Part shown: positions 17,951 to 27,043 of the stretch, piece after piece
How the letters are laid out: the number at the start of each line of letters is the position of its first letter
How positions within the stretch are numbered: position 1 is the first letter of the stretch
Assembly: GCA_029233925.1 (NCBI GenBank)
Contig: JARGOX010000019.1
Location: 1-64,000 of the forward strand
DNA length: 64,000 bases
From: Rhizobiaceae bacterium
GTDB lineage: Bacteria > Pseudomonadota > Alphaproteobacteria > Rhizobiales > Rhizobiaceae
Direction: 5' to 3'
Translations under genes and position numbers: made by a program
Notes under the pieces: generated by a model
Told to the model about the DNA's origin: nothing
The model's database searches: none
What the model saw: only the letters and a program-made list of their open reading frames with translations

Positions 17951-18601
17951 ATGAGCGAAGACACCTTGAAACCAACGCATTACATCAATTCGGACCACCC
18001 CGATATCCAAGGTTTCACGCAGGACCATGCAGGCACAGGGGATGACGTCTCCAAGGCTGTTAATCTCTACTACGCGGTCCGCGATGCGGTTCCGTACAAT
18101 ATCTATGCATTCGCGCTTGATGAACCAAACTTTGTCGCCTCCAACGTTCTAAAGTCGGAAAATGCGTTTTGCGTTCCGAAGGCGGTCGCGCTCGCCGCTG
18201 TCGCCAGAGCCGCGGGAATTCCGTCCAAGGTTGGTTTTGCAGATGTGCGAAACCACATCACCACCCCACGCGTAACGGAATTGATGGGCAATGACATTTT
18301 CCGTTGGCACGCCTATACAGCACTCTATCTGGATGGAAACTGGGTAAAGGCGACGCCGGCATTCGATCTGGAACTTTGCCAGCGCCATGAGATGATGCCG
18401 CTGGATTTCAACGGACGTGATGACTCCATATTTCATCCTCATGATACCAAGGGGCGCCGTCATATGGAGTATCTCGCGTTTCATGGCGAATTTGCCGACA
18501 TGCCCTTTGAGACATTCGCAGGCGAAATGCGCACCAGCTATTCGCGGATGCTTGAGGCATTTGCAAAGGACCGTGCCGAAAGGCGTATGTCAAAACACTG
18601 A
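17951..18601 (+). CDS. Transglutaminase-like (cysteine protease fold) protein, function unknown
   Basis: A 216-residue cytoplasmic protein with a transglutaminase-like core. Candidate catalytic residues are Cys74 (NAFCVPKA), His120 (FRWHAYT) and Asp139 (TPAFDLE), in the right order and spacing for the Cys-His-Asp triad. No signal peptide is seen. I start at the ATG 17951, preceded by AAGGA, seven codons inside a longer open frame. It lies between the isomerase-like and thiolase genes of the TetR-controlled operon. Such proteins usually hydrolyse or transfer amides or esters; a role in acyl-CoA or acyl-glutathione turnover is guesswork. Confidence 0.8.
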   Translation: MSEDTLKPTHYINSDHPDIQGFTQDHAGTGDDVSKAVNLYYAVRDAVPYNIYAFALDEPNFVASNVLKSENAFCVPKAVALAAVARAAGIPSKVGFADVRNHITTPRVTELMGNDIFRWHAYTALYLDGNWVKATPAFDLELCQRHEMMPLDFNGRDDSIFHPHDTKGRRHMEYLAFHGEFADMPFETFAGEMRTSYSRMLEAFAKDRAERRMSKH

Positions 18602-18627
18602 CAACAACCCGACAAAAGAAGGTCATC

Positions 18628-19809
18628 ATGACACAGGCAGTTCACATTCTTGCAGGTAACCGCACTGCAATCGGCACTTTTGGCGGGTCACTTTCAGCGC
18701 AAGAACCCAGCGCGCTTGGCGCGGCCGTCGCTGTGGAAGCCATGAAACGCGCATCTGTCGACCCGGCAGAGATCGGCCACGTGGTCTACGGCAATGTCAT
18801 CCCGACCGGGCCGCATGACGCCTATTTGGGGCGGGCCGCTGCACTGGGTGCAGGCATTCCTGAAGAAGCGCCCGCAATGACACTCAACCGCCTGTGCGGC
18901 AGTGGGGCTCAAGCCATTGTTTCTGTCGCCCAGAACATCATGCTTGGCGATTGCCAGGTGGGGCTTGCCGGAGGCACGGAAGTGATGAGCCGCGCTCCGC
19001 ATTATCTCCAGGCCGGGCGGTTCGGGCAGAAGATGGGCGATGCGAAAATGATCGACGGGCTTACCGGCATTTTGACCGACCCTTTCGGCAGCGGCATCAT
19101 GGGCGTCACTGCCGAAAATGTTTCCGAGAAGTACCATATCTGTCGGGAGGATCAGGACGCCTTTGCGCTTGAAAGCCAGCAGCGTGCCGCCCATGCGATC
19201 AGGAATGGGCATTTCAAGACACAGATTTTGCCCCTTGAAGTAAAGGCCGGACGCACGTCGCATATTTTCGAAACGGATGAACACCCCAAGTCGGATACGA
19301 CAATGGAAGGGCTTGCGGCGCTTAGGCCCGCCTTCAAAAAGGATGGCACAGTCACGGCTGGAAATTCCTCGGGCATCAATGACGGGGCGGCTGCGGTGGT
19401 CCTTGCCTCCGAAGACTACGTCAACCGCAACGGCGCAGAAACGCTCGGTCGTCTTGTAGGCTACGCCCATTCGGGTGTCGAACCCAGGATCATGGGTATC
19501 GGACCGGTGCCGGCTGTTCGCATGCTGCTTGAGCGGACAGGCCTGTCGCTTTCCGACATTGATGTCATCGAATCCAATGAAGCCTTTGCAGCACAGGCGC
19601 TTGCCGTCAGTCGCGAACTCAAGTTCGATCCGCAGAAGGTCAATCCTGACGGTGGCGCCGTCGCACTTGGCCATCCTGTCGGAGCAACAGGGGTCATATT
19701 GAGCGTAAAAGCGCTGTACTATCTCGCACGCACAGGCGGACGTTATGCCATTGTCACCATGTGTATCGGAGGCGGGCAAGGCATCGCTCTGGCATTCGAG
19801 CGCGGATAA
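18628..19809 (+). CDS. Acetyl-CoA acyltransferase / thiolase
   Basis: A 393-residue thiolase with nucleophilic Cys90 in 'NRLCGSGAQA', 'NEAFAAQAL' and 'GGAVALGHPVGATG' (catalytic His near 350), and the second Cys in 'TMCIGGGQG' near 380. It cleaves a 3-oxoacyl-CoA with CoA to give acetyl-CoA and a shortened acyl-CoA. Length and motifs fit the degradative/biosynthetic thiolase II group. Last gene of the rightward operon and convergent with the leftward thioesterase gene 24 bp away. It would complete the beta-oxidation step of the cluster. Confidence 0.93.
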   Translation: MTQAVHILAGNRTAIGTFGGSLSAQEPSALGAAVAVEAMKRASVDPAEIGHVVYGNVIPTGPHDAYLGRAAALGAGIPEEAPAMTLNRLCGSGAQAIVSVAQNIMLGDCQVGLAGGTEVMSRAPHYLQAGRFGQKMGDAKMIDGLTGILTDPFGSGIMGVTAENVSEKYHICREDQDAFALESQQRAAHAIRNGHFKTQILPLEVKAGRTSHIFETDEHPKSDTTMEGLAALRPAFKKDGTVTAGNSSGINDGAAAVVLASEDYVNRNGAETLGRLVGYAHSGVEPRIMGIGPVPAVRMLLERTGLSLSDIDVIESNEAFAAQALAVSRELKFDPQKVNPDGGAVALGHPVGATGVILSVKALYYLARTGGRYAIVTMCIGGGQGIALAFERG

Positions 19810-19833
19810 AGATCAACTCAAAGATAGCTGCAC

Positions 19834-20262
19834 TCATCTTTTCTCGAGAACTTTCCATACACCGGTGCAGCTTGCGACGGGCCGACCGTCAACCGTGCAA
19901 TCGCCGCGGATGAACATCAGCGATCGGGTCGCCTTTATGACTTCGGGTTCAACCTCGACGACATCGCCACACAGAATGGCGTCGAGAAACCGGCAATCGA
20001 ACTCGATGGTGAACATGGGCAGATTATCGCGCGACCAGCGGCCTGCAAAGCCGAGCGCTTCATCTGCAAACGACATGACAACACCACCATGAGCCCGTTC
20101 ATGTGAGTTGTCGTGACGACTGTCTGTCTTCATGCAAAAACGGACATGCTTGCCAGCGGGCCGATAGTAAAATGGACCCATGTGACGCGAGAAGTTCGTA
20201 CCCTCAAGGACTTTCCAGCCCTCGCCGGGATGCCATTCTCCCGCGCTTTCATTTTCGATCAT
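19834..20262 (-). CDS. PaaI-family hotdog thioesterase
   Basis: A 142-residue hotdog-fold protein with 'ERAHGGVVMSFADEALG', the active-site region of the PaaI/YbgC-type acyl-CoA thioesterases. Its start overlaps the enoyl-CoA isomerase-like gene by 4 bp, and it is the last gene of the nine-gene leftward operon. Likely releases CoA from stalled or toxic acyl-CoA intermediates. Substrate unknown. Confidence 0.85.
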   Translation of the reverse strand: MIENESAGEWHPGEGWKVLEGTNFSRHMGPFYYRPAGKHVRFCMKTDSRHDNSHERAHGGVVMSFADEALGFAGRWSRDNLPMFTIEFDCRFLDAILCGDVVEVEPEVIKATRSLMFIRGDCTVDGRPVASCTGVWKVLEKR

Positions 20263-21032
20263 TTAGCCTTCTTTCGCGCAAAAAATGCAGCGATCTGTGC
20301 CTTCATTGCCGGCGCGCGACCCAGTTCACCCTGCAGGTCGCGCTCCATATTGAGCTGCTCATCCAAAGTAAGATGATGACTGGCCTCAATCAATCGTTTT
20401 GTCGATGCGATGGCGCCAGCATCGCGACTGACAAGCGTATCGCAGATCGACCGGCACTCGGCTTCCAACGCTGCATCATCGACAACTTTCCAGATCAGGC
20501 CCCAATCGGAAGCAGTATCAGCGGAAACCTTCTCGCCCAGCAACATCATGGCAGATGCCTTGCCGCGCCCCATTGCGTGCGTCAGAAAGGCGGTATTGCC
20601 CGCATCCGGGACGAGCGCGATGCCGACAAAAGGCTCATAAAAATAGGCGGAGCGGGCTGCGACCACGATATCGCAAGCCAACGCGATGCCGACAGAGGCG
20701 CCCGCGCAGGGTCCATTGACCGCGGCGACAAATGGCAGGCGCGAGGTGCGAATTGCCCGGATGACCGGGTTGAAATGATTTTCGAGGACATCATCGAGCG
20801 CGGGAACATCGTCGGGTGAAATCGTCGAAAGATCATAGCCGGCTCCAAACGCTCTGCCTTCTCCGGTCAGCATCACAGCGCGTACGGACGTATCGGCATC
20901 GCAACGATTGATGGCCGCCAGCAATTCATCCGCTGTCTGATCCCGATAGGCATTGAGCTGCTTTATCCGGCAAACTGCAATGTGCGCCACCCCGTCTGAG
21001 ATGGTCAATTTGATATCCGAGTAATCAGCCAT
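20259..21032 (-). CDS. Enoyl-CoA hydratase/isomerase family protein, PaaG-like
   Basis: A 257-residue crotonase-fold protein. The oxyanion-hole segments are 'GEGRAFGAGYDLS' (about 58-70) and 'NGPCAGASVGIALACDI'. The catalytic loop reads 'FVGIALVPDAGNTAFL' with Asp at the position where hydratases carry the second Glu, a feature of PaaG-type isomerases. The ATG at 21032 gives MADYSDIK; a longer open frame to 21137 would overlap the upstream gene deeply and lacks family similarity. The true start overlaps the nitronate-monooxygenase-like gene by 8 bp. It may shift a double bond so that branched substrates can enter beta-oxidation. Confidence 0.86.
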   Translation of the reverse strand: MADYSDIKLTISDGVAHIAVCRIKQLNAYRDQTADELLAAINRCDADTSVRAVMLTGEGRAFGAGYDLSTISPDDVPALDDVLENHFNPVIRAIRTSRLPFVAAVNGPCAGASVGIALACDIVVAARSAYFYEPFVGIALVPDAGNTAFLTHAMGRGKASAMMLLGEKVSADTASDWGLIWKVVDDAALEAECRSICDTLVSRDAGAIASTKRLIEASHHLTLDEQLNMERDLQGELGRAPAMKAQIAAFFARKKAK

Positions 21033-21978
21033 TGCGTCCCTCAAATCCGGCGGCGGCACGTTTGCACGCCTCATCATATTCGTGTTTAAGTCGTGTGCAT
21101 AAATCAGTTGCTGGCGGGATATCCGAGATAGCGCCAATTCCCTGACCGGAGGCCCATAAATCGCGCCAGGGCTTGATATTGTCGGTGGTCGACAAATTAA
21201 GCTCCGCAGCCGGGGTCAGGTCATCGGGGTCAAGCCCCGCTTCGACAAAACTTTCGCGCAGGAAATTGCCTGGAAGGCCGCTCACGCGGGGCGTCAGCAC
21301 GATATCTTCAGCTTGCCCTGCGACCATCAATTCCTTATGGCGCATGGGAGCAGAACTTTCTTCAGTGGCTAAAAAGCGGCTGCCCATATAGGCCAGGTCT
21401 GCGCCCATCAACTGCGCCGCGAGGACCTGGGGACCGGTGGCAACAGCTCCGCCCAGCAGAAGCGTTCCATCAAATATGCGACGCAGATCCTGCATGAATG
21501 CAAATGGATTGAGCGTGCCGGCATGCCCGCCAGCGCCATAGGTCACGGCGATCAAACCATCCGCACCGGCTTCAATCGCCTTTTCGGCAAATTTCATGTT
21601 GACGACGTCGTGAAACACAAGGCCGCCATAGTCATGTACTGCCCTGATCAGATCACGGTTAAGGCCAAGCGATGTAATGACCAATGGCACCTTATGATCA
21701 ATTGTTACAGCCAGATCGGCCTCAAGCCGTGCATTGCTGCGGTGAACGACAATGTTAACGCCGAAGGGCACATCGCAGTCTGTTACCGACAAGGCGCCTT
21801 CAATCTGGTCGAGCCAGGCCACATAGCCTTCGGTTCGCCGCTGGTTCAATACGGGAAAGGTGCCGACAACCCCGGATTTGCAACAGGCGATTACCAGTTC
21901 AGGGGTCGACGTCAAAAACATTGGGGACGCAACAACAGGCAGAGAAAGTTTGCCTTCCCAACTCTTCGGTAAAGTCAT
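21025..21978 (-). CDS. Nitronate monooxygenase / NPD-family FMN protein
   Basis: A 317-residue TIM-barrel FMN protein of the 2-nitropropane dioxygenase/enoyl-reductase II-like family. Visible features are the N-terminal 'LPVVASPMFLTS', the phosphate/FMN segment 'GADGLIAVTYGAGGHAG' (about 140) and 'GGAVATGPQVLAAQLMGADLAYMGS' split across two strands. Members oxidise nitronates or act as flavin-dependent oxidoreductases of unsaturated acids. It lies between livK and the crotonase gene, after a terminator-like hairpin. In acyl-CoA clusters such proteins are common but their job is usually unknown. Confidence 0.82.
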   Translation of the reverse strand: MTLPKSWEGKLSLPVVASPMFLTSTPELVIACCKSGVVGTFPVLNQRRTEGYVAWLDQIEGALSVTDCDVPFGVNIVVHRSNARLEADLAVTIDHKVPLVITSLGLNRDLIRAVHDYGGLVFHDVVNMKFAEKAIEAGADGLIAVTYGAGGHAGTLNPFAFMQDLRRIFDGTLLLGGAVATGPQVLAAQLMGADLAYMGSRFLATEESSAPMRHKELMVAGQAEDIVLTPRVSGLPGNFLRESFVEAGLDPDDLTPAAELNLSTTDNIKPWRDLWASGQGIGAISDIPPATDLCTRLKHEYDEACKRAAAGFEGRNG

Positions 21979-22009
21979 GAGCGTGCCGCAAGGTTAGAGT
22001 AGATGGAAA

Positions 22010-22037
22010 AGACACGGGCCCCAAAGAGCCCGTGCCG
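22010..22037 (-). terminator. Terminator-like hairpin after livK, possible operon attenuator
   Basis: Read on the minus strand, CACGGGC and GCCCGTG form a 7-bp stem with an 8-base loop, followed by TCTTTT. It lies in the 77-bp gap between livK and the nitronate-monooxygenase-like gene. Because the operon continues, it may be a partial terminator that lowers expression of the last three enzymes relative to the binding protein. Confidence 0.55.
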
Positions 22038-22055
22038 AAATTGTCTGCTGAAGTT

Positions 22056-23237
22056 CTAGAAGTCCATAAGTTCTGTCACGGCCTTCGAGGCGCCGGTCTT
22101 GGAATCAATCTCCACAACCAGTGTCGCTGTGGCAGCGATGTGCTTGTCAGCAGAGAACGAGATCGGCTGTGTGACGCCATTGGTTTCGAACTTTTCACCA
22201 GAAGCCAACTTCTCGGAAATGCAGGCGCGTGTCAGGTCTTTTCCGCATGCCTCTGCAGCCTGGAACATGATCAGTGACGCAGCATAGGCCGTCAGTGAAT
22301 AGCGGCTGAGGCCCTTGACTTCATCTTCCTTCAGATACTTGTTGGCCATCGCTTCGAAATGCTCTGCTCCTTTGGAACCGAGCGGAGAGACATAGTCACC
22401 GGAAAAATAGGTGAAGCCTGTCGGCTGCATCAATTTGACGATCGGGGTAAGCTGTCCTGTAGGCACCGTGGCGATTTGCAGATCCATCTTGAATTTGGCT
22501 GCTTCCTTTGCCATGGCCGGAATTTCCGAGGTTACCCCGCCGGCGATCAGAATGTTGACGCCAGCGGCACGCATTTTCAGAATTTCCGCGCCGAAATCCT
22601 TTTGCCCGCGCTTGAAGGTGAGCGGATCTGCGTAATCGAGACCAAAGTCCTTGATCGCGCGAGTAAATGCAGTTTCGACTTGCTTTCCGAAATCGTCGTC
22701 CTGACGAATGACACCAATTTTCGGCGTCTTTCCATCCATCTTGTTCTCGACGATATATTTGATCTCCCCGAAGAGCAGATCCTCATAGGAAGCGCCGATC
22801 ATGAAGATTGATGGCTTGACCGGATTGACTGCCGGTTCGTAAGGCGAAAAATTTACCATCGTCGGAATTGCCTGCTCCTCCAGGATCGGCAATGTAGCGG
22901 CAACACCGGCGCCTGCACCGGTTGTCAACATGGCAAAGACACCCTCGTCAATAAGCTTCTGAAGTGCCTGAACGGTGTTGGCGGGCACATAGGCATCGTC
23001 TTCATCCTTGATGACGATCTTCCTGCCATTGATGCCGCCCTTTTCGTTCCATTCGGCAGCAGCCACGGTGTTTCCGTAAATCACCTGATAGGCAAGCGAA
23101 GCCGTGACAGGATGGGTTAGCGGAACGATATTGCCGAAAACGACCTCGGTATCCGTGACGCCCTGTTCGGCCATTGCGCCTGTTGCAAACAGGCTGACGC
23201 CTGCCGCAAGTAGTGCTTTCCTGAATAACATTTTCAT
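22056..23237 (-). CDS. Branched-chain amino acid-type ABC transporter substrate-binding protein (LivK family)
   Basis: A 393-residue periplasmic binding protein with signal peptide MKMLFRKALLAAGVSLFATG (cleavage near AMAEQ). The mature protein starts 'GVTDTEVVFGNIVPLTHPV', the standard type I fold opening for this family, followed by 'WNEKGGINGRKIVIKDED'. The ATG at 23237 has GAGGAGAAC upstream. The partner permeases and ATPases are encoded immediately upstream in the same operon. Many LivK paralogues in acyl-CoA clusters bind carboxylic acids rather than amino acids, so the ligand is probably the acid activated by the acyl-CoA ligase at 25202-27043. Confidence 0.9.
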   Translation of the reverse strand: MKMLFRKALLAAGVSLFATGAMAEQGVTDTEVVFGNIVPLTHPVTASLAYQVIYGNTVAAAEWNEKGGINGRKIVIKDEDDAYVPANTVQALQKLIDEGVFAMLTTGAGAGVAATLPILEEQAIPTMVNFSPYEPAVNPVKPSIFMIGASYEDLLFGEIKYIVENKMDGKTPKIGVIRQDDDFGKQVETAFTRAIKDFGLDYADPLTFKRGQKDFGAEILKMRAAGVNILIAGGVTSEIPAMAKEAAKFKMDLQIATVPTGQLTPIVKLMQPTGFTYFSGDYVSPLGSKGAEHFEAMANKYLKEDEVKGLSRYSLTAYAASLIMFQAAEACGKDLTRACISEKLASGEKFETNGVTQPISFSADKHIAATATLVVEIDSKTGASKAVTELMDF

Positions 23238-23275
23238 TTTGTTCTCCTCTCGTTGCATTCCCATTTCGACCGCTC

Positions 23276-24322
23276 TCAAACGGAAAGCGGCCATCTGCTC
23301 CAGTAGCGCTTCAAATTGCGCCAAACGCCAATCAGGCCATCCGGCTCCAGACGAAGCGTCAGGATTATGACAAGGCCAATCAGAAGGCCTTTGATTTCCA
23401 ATGCGCCACGCGCCAGCACATCGCTTATCCCTGCCGGCAACAGGCCGATGGCATCGCCAACAAATTCCGGCAAAAGGATGATAAATGCGGCGCCGATAAT
23501 GGCGCCTGCAACCGACCCGAGACCGCCGACGATGATCATCGCCAGCGCTTCGATCGCCAGCGTGACCGAAAAAATATCGACATTGATAAAGCGGAACTGG
23601 AAGGCCATGAGCCCACCCGCCAGGCCAACAATGAAAGAAGAGGCCGCGAAAGCGGTCAATTTGTAGGTGGTCAGGTTGATGCCCATTGCGCGGGCGGCAA
23701 TATCCTGATCACGGATCGCATTGAAGGCCCGGCCGACACGCGTACGCATGATGTTGAGAACGCCGAGCGTTACCAGCACCAGAATCCCGAGACAGAAATA
23801 GTACATTGTCGTTGGATCTGCCAGGTCGAAGCCGAAAAGCACCGTATCCTCAATCCGCACGCCGTAGGGTCCGTGTGTGATGGGTTCGGCAAACAGCAGG
23901 AACTGGGTGATGATGAACGAAAAGGCCAGCGTGGTGATCGCCAGATAGAGCCCTTTCAGCCGCAATGACGGTATGCCGACAAGAAAACTCAGTGCCGCAG
24001 CGACAATACCTGACATCGGCAACGCAAGCTCGGGCGGCCAGTTGTAGTCAGCGATCAGCAGTCCGGTCGTGTAACAGCCTGCGGCCAGAAATCCTGACTG
24101 TCCAAGCGAAATCTGCCCCGTTGAGCCGGTCAATAGATTAAGCCCGATTGCCCCGACTGCAGCGATCAGAATACGGATTGCCAGGCCAAGGACAAACAGC
24201 CCCGAAAACGCCGGAAGAACAATCATCGCAGCCATCAAGGCCACGAGCCAGAACCAGACAACCGGATTGTCCGACAACGAGATGTGACGGGGATAGGATT
24301 CGATATGGTTTCCCGTACGCAT
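23276..24322 (-). CDS. livM: ABC transporter permease LivM family
   Basis: A 348-residue inner-membrane permease with about nine to ten hydrophobic segments. It has the family stretches 'GLNLLTGSTGQISLGQSGFLAAG' (split over two helices), 'RVGRAFNAIRDQDIAARAMGI' (ATPase-coupling loop) and 'LAMIIVGGLGSVAGAIIGAAF'. It starts at the last base of the livH stop (TGATG), so the two permeases are translationally coupled. It forms the channel with LivH for the solute captured by the neighbouring binding protein. Confidence 0.92.
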   Translation of the reverse strand: MRTGNHIESYPRHISLSDNPVVWFWLVALMAAMIVLPAFSGLFVLGLAIRILIAAVGAIGLNLLTGSTGQISLGQSGFLAAGCYTTGLLIADYNWPPELALPMSGIVAAALSFLVGIPSLRLKGLYLAITTLAFSFIITQFLLFAEPITHGPYGVRIEDTVLFGFDLADPTTMYYFCLGILVLVTLGVLNIMRTRVGRAFNAIRDQDIAARAMGINLTTYKLTAFAASSFIVGLAGGLMAFQFRFINVDIFSVTLAIEALAMIIVGGLGSVAGAIIGAAFIILLPEFVGDAIGLLPAGISDVLARGALEIKGLLIGLVIILTLRLEPDGLIGVWRNLKRYWSRWPLSV

Positions 24323-25194
24323 CAGACACGCTCCAGTTCTTTTTCACCGAACAGCCCGTAGGGACGTACCATGAGGATGACGATGATGAGGATGAGGCCG
24401 GAAATCTCCTTGAGCCCATTCCAGATATAACCGGCTGACAGCTCGCCGATCACACCGATGATGAGTCCGCCGAAGCCCGCTCCGATTGGCGAATCCAGAC
24501 CGCCGAGGATTGCTGCAGGGAAGGACTTGAGCCCGAAATGCCACATGTCCGGCGCCCGGGCGAACAGCACCGAAACCATGACGCCCGCCAAACCCGAAAC
24601 GATCGCTGATATGGCCCAGGCAAAACTAGACATTCGGCGGCTGTCGACGCCCATCAACAGCGCTGCTGTCTCATCCTGAGATGTTGCGCGCATCGCCATT
24701 CCCACACGCGAGAAGCGGAAAAAGGCCCAGGTCATCGCAGACACCGCCATGAACAGGATCAACACGGCCAATTGCTCGGTCAGCAGGAAGACTGGACCGA
24801 TCTCAACAACGCCGCCCGAAAAAGGCACGCTGAAGCCTTCGAATTCGTGTCCCCAAACGAGGGTCGTCAGACTGCGAAGCGTGATCGCAATACCGATGGT
24901 CACCATCACGATGGCGAAGATCGGTTGGCCGGTCATGGGCCGAATGAACAATCGTTCGATTGCCATACCAATGAGCGCTGCAAGCACGATGGTGGACGGA
25001 ACAAGCAACCAGAAGGGAAATAGCAGTGTGTGCGTGAGCGTCCACGCGGTGTAAGCGACCAGCATCATCACCTCACCCTGCGCGAAATTCAGGACGCCGG
25101 TGGTGCGAAAAATGATGGCGAAGGACATGCCGATCAGCCCATAGACCGAACCAATCACCAATCCGGACGCAACTAAATTCAGAAACAGGTCCAT
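24322..25194 (-). CDS. livH: ABC transporter permease LivH family
   Basis: A 290-residue inner-membrane permease. The start is the ATG at 25194 (MDLFLNLVASGL); an in-frame extension to 25248 overlaps the ligase gene and is not needed. Family signatures: 'NFAQGEVMMLVAYTAW' near residue 35 and the coupling loop 'RVGMAMRATSQDETAALLMGVD'. It lies between the acyl-CoA ligase gene and livM in the operon livF-livG-ligase-livH-livM-livK. Confidence 0.92.
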   Translation of the reverse strand: MDLFLNLVASGLVIGSVYGLIGMSFAIIFRTTGVLNFAQGEVMMLVAYTAWTLTHTLLFPFWLLVPSTIVLAALIGMAIERLFIRPMTGQPIFAIVMVTIGIAITLRSLTTLVWGHEFEGFSVPFSGGVVEIGPVFLLTEQLAVLILFMAVSAMTWAFFRFSRVGMAMRATSQDETAALLMGVDSRRMSSFAWAISAIVSGLAGVMVSVLFARAPDMWHFGLKSFPAAILGGLDSPIGAGFGGLIIGVIGELSAGYIWNGLKEISGLILIIVILMVRPYGLFGEKELERV

Positions 25195-25201
25195 GCGTGC
25201 C

Positions 25202-27043
25202 TCACCCTTGATACATCGCGTCGACAAGCGATTTGAATTTCTCTTCAATCACGGATCGTCGCACCTTCATCGTGGCGGTCACTTCGCCATCGTCGTGGTC
25301 GAGTTCCTTTGAAAGGAGTGTGAACTTGCGGATGTTCTCCACCCGGGAGAACTCCGTGTTGAGTATGTCAATCTCATCGGCGATCAGTTTGCGCACCTCT
25401 GCGCGTTCGGAAAGCGATTTGAAATTGGTGTAGGCCAGGCCTTGCTCCTGCGCCCATTTACCCACGGTTTCGAAATCAACCTGAATCAATGCCGCCAGGA
25501 AATTGCGGCGTTCGCCGATCAACACACATTCCCTGATGTATGGACTATCCTTGGCGCGGTTCTCGATCAGAGAGGGCGTGATATTCTTGCCGCCCGACGT
25601 GATGATAATGTCCTTCTTGCGGTCAGTGACCGCAATCGAATTGTCTGAGCGAATTTCGCCAATATCACCCGTCTTCAGCCAATCTCCATCGAATGTGGAC
25701 CTGGTTGCTTGCTCATCGTTCAGATAGCCATTGAAGACGGCTGGCGAGCGCACCAGAATTTCGCCGTCATCGGCAATGCGATGCTCGTAGCCTTCCATTG
25801 GCCGCCCGGACAGCCCCTTGCCGGTACAACCCCAATATTGGGTGTGGGAGATGCCGGAAAGCTCCGTCATGCCGTAGACCTGATAGACCTTGAGCCCGAG
25901 CGCCCAGAAAAACTCGAGCACTTCAGGCGATACCGTTGCGCCGCCGCAGAGCATTGTCCGAGCCTTGTTCAAACCCAGATATTTCTGCAGCGGGCGGAAA
26001 CAGATCAGCCAGAGAATCAGAAACTGGAGCTGATCTGCGATACTGGCAAAGCGGCCACCGTTTTCCTGACGCCGTGCGGCGATTTTCAGGCCAAGGGGAA
26101 TGCTTCTGTCAATCACCCATTGCTGGAGCCGCGTTGCATCTTTTTTCTTCACCATGATGGAGTTCTGCATCTTCTCCCAGATGCGCGGTACACCCAGGAA
26201 GAAGCTCGGTGAAATTTCCCGCAGATTCTCGGCGACCGTATCGATGCTCTCGCCAAAATTGACCGCAGAGCCATGGACAAGCTGCTGCACGGAAGAACAA
26301 AGCCGTTCGGCCACGTGACACAGGGGCAAGTAGCAGACGACCTCAATTCCCTTGCCGGCGATGTCATGCCTCTGACCAAGTTTGACCGCACCGAAAATCA
26401 ACCCTCGATGAGAAAGCATCGCACCTTTCGGCATACCGGTGGTTCCGGACGTGTAGACGATCACTGCAGTATCTTCAGGCCTAACCTCCGCGATGCATCT
26501 TTCGAATTCATCCCCGTATTCATCCCGTTTCGACCGGCCGAGTTCGAGAACCTCATCGAAGCTCATGAGCATGTCGCGCGGATATTTGCGCATACCCTTC
26601 ATGTCGACGCAGATGATCTTGCGCAAATTTGGCAGCGCACCGCCCTTTTCGATTGCGTCGAAAACCTTGTCGGTCTGCTCCTGATCGCCGCAGACTGCAA
26701 TTGAAGAACCGGAATGATCGAGGATGTAGCGCAGTTCCACCCACGGATTGGTTGGGTAGATCCCGATGCAGGCCCCACCCAGCGCCTGCATGGCAAGATC
26801 GGAATACATCCATTCCGGGGTATTTTCGCCTGCCACGGCCAGAAAATCGCCTTTCTTGACACCAAGAGCAATCAGGCCGTAGGCGAAGTCTTTGGTTTTC
26901 TCGTAATAGTCCCGGAACGTCATGCGCTCCCAGATACCGAAATCCTTTTCCCGGAACGCCAGCCGGTCAGGGGTGGTGTCGGACCAGTGCTTGAGAAGCC
27001 CGGGCAAAGTCGCTTTATCGTAGAAACTGGGATCGAGCATCAT
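25202..27043 (-). CDS. AMP-dependent acyl-CoA synthetase/ligase (long-chain type)
   Basis: A 613-residue acyl-adenylate-forming ligase that activates a carboxylic acid with ATP and CoA. Motifs: the phosphate loop 'VIVYTSGTTGMPKGAMLSH' (about 202-220), 'YGMTELSGISH', and the C-terminal 'TGDIGEIRSDNSIAVTDRKK' with 'ITSGGKNITPSLIE'. Size and motif spacing fit the long-chain FadD15-like group, with AtuH as a functional analogue. Its start overlaps livG by 4 bp and it is followed 7 bp later by livH, so uptake and activation are produced together. It is the probable entry enzyme of the pathway. Confidence 0.92.
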   Translation of the reverse strand: MMLDPSFYDKATLPGLLKHWSDTTPDRLAFREKDFGIWERMTFRDYYEKTKDFAYGLIALGVKKGDFLAVAGENTPEWMYSDLAMQALGGACIGIYPTNPWVELRYILDHSGSSIAVCGDQEQTDKVFDAIEKGGALPNLRKIICVDMKGMRKYPRDMLMSFDEVLELGRSKRDEYGDEFERCIAEVRPEDTAVIVYTSGTTGMPKGAMLSHRGLIFGAVKLGQRHDIAGKGIEVVCYLPLCHVAERLCSSVQQLVHGSAVNFGESIDTVAENLREISPSFFLGVPRIWEKMQNSIMVKKKDATRLQQWVIDRSIPLGLKIAARRQENGGRFASIADQLQFLILWLICFRPLQKYLGLNKARTMLCGGATVSPEVLEFFWALGLKVYQVYGMTELSGISHTQYWGCTGKGLSGRPMEGYEHRIADDGEILVRSPAVFNGYLNDEQATRSTFDGDWLKTGDIGEIRSDNSIAVTDRKKDIIITSGGKNITPSLIENRAKDSPYIRECVLIGERRNFLAALIQVDFETVGKWAQEQGLAYTNFKSLSERAEVRKLIADEIDILNTEFSRVENIRKFTLLSKELDHDDGEVTATMKVRRSVIEEKFKSLVDAMYQG

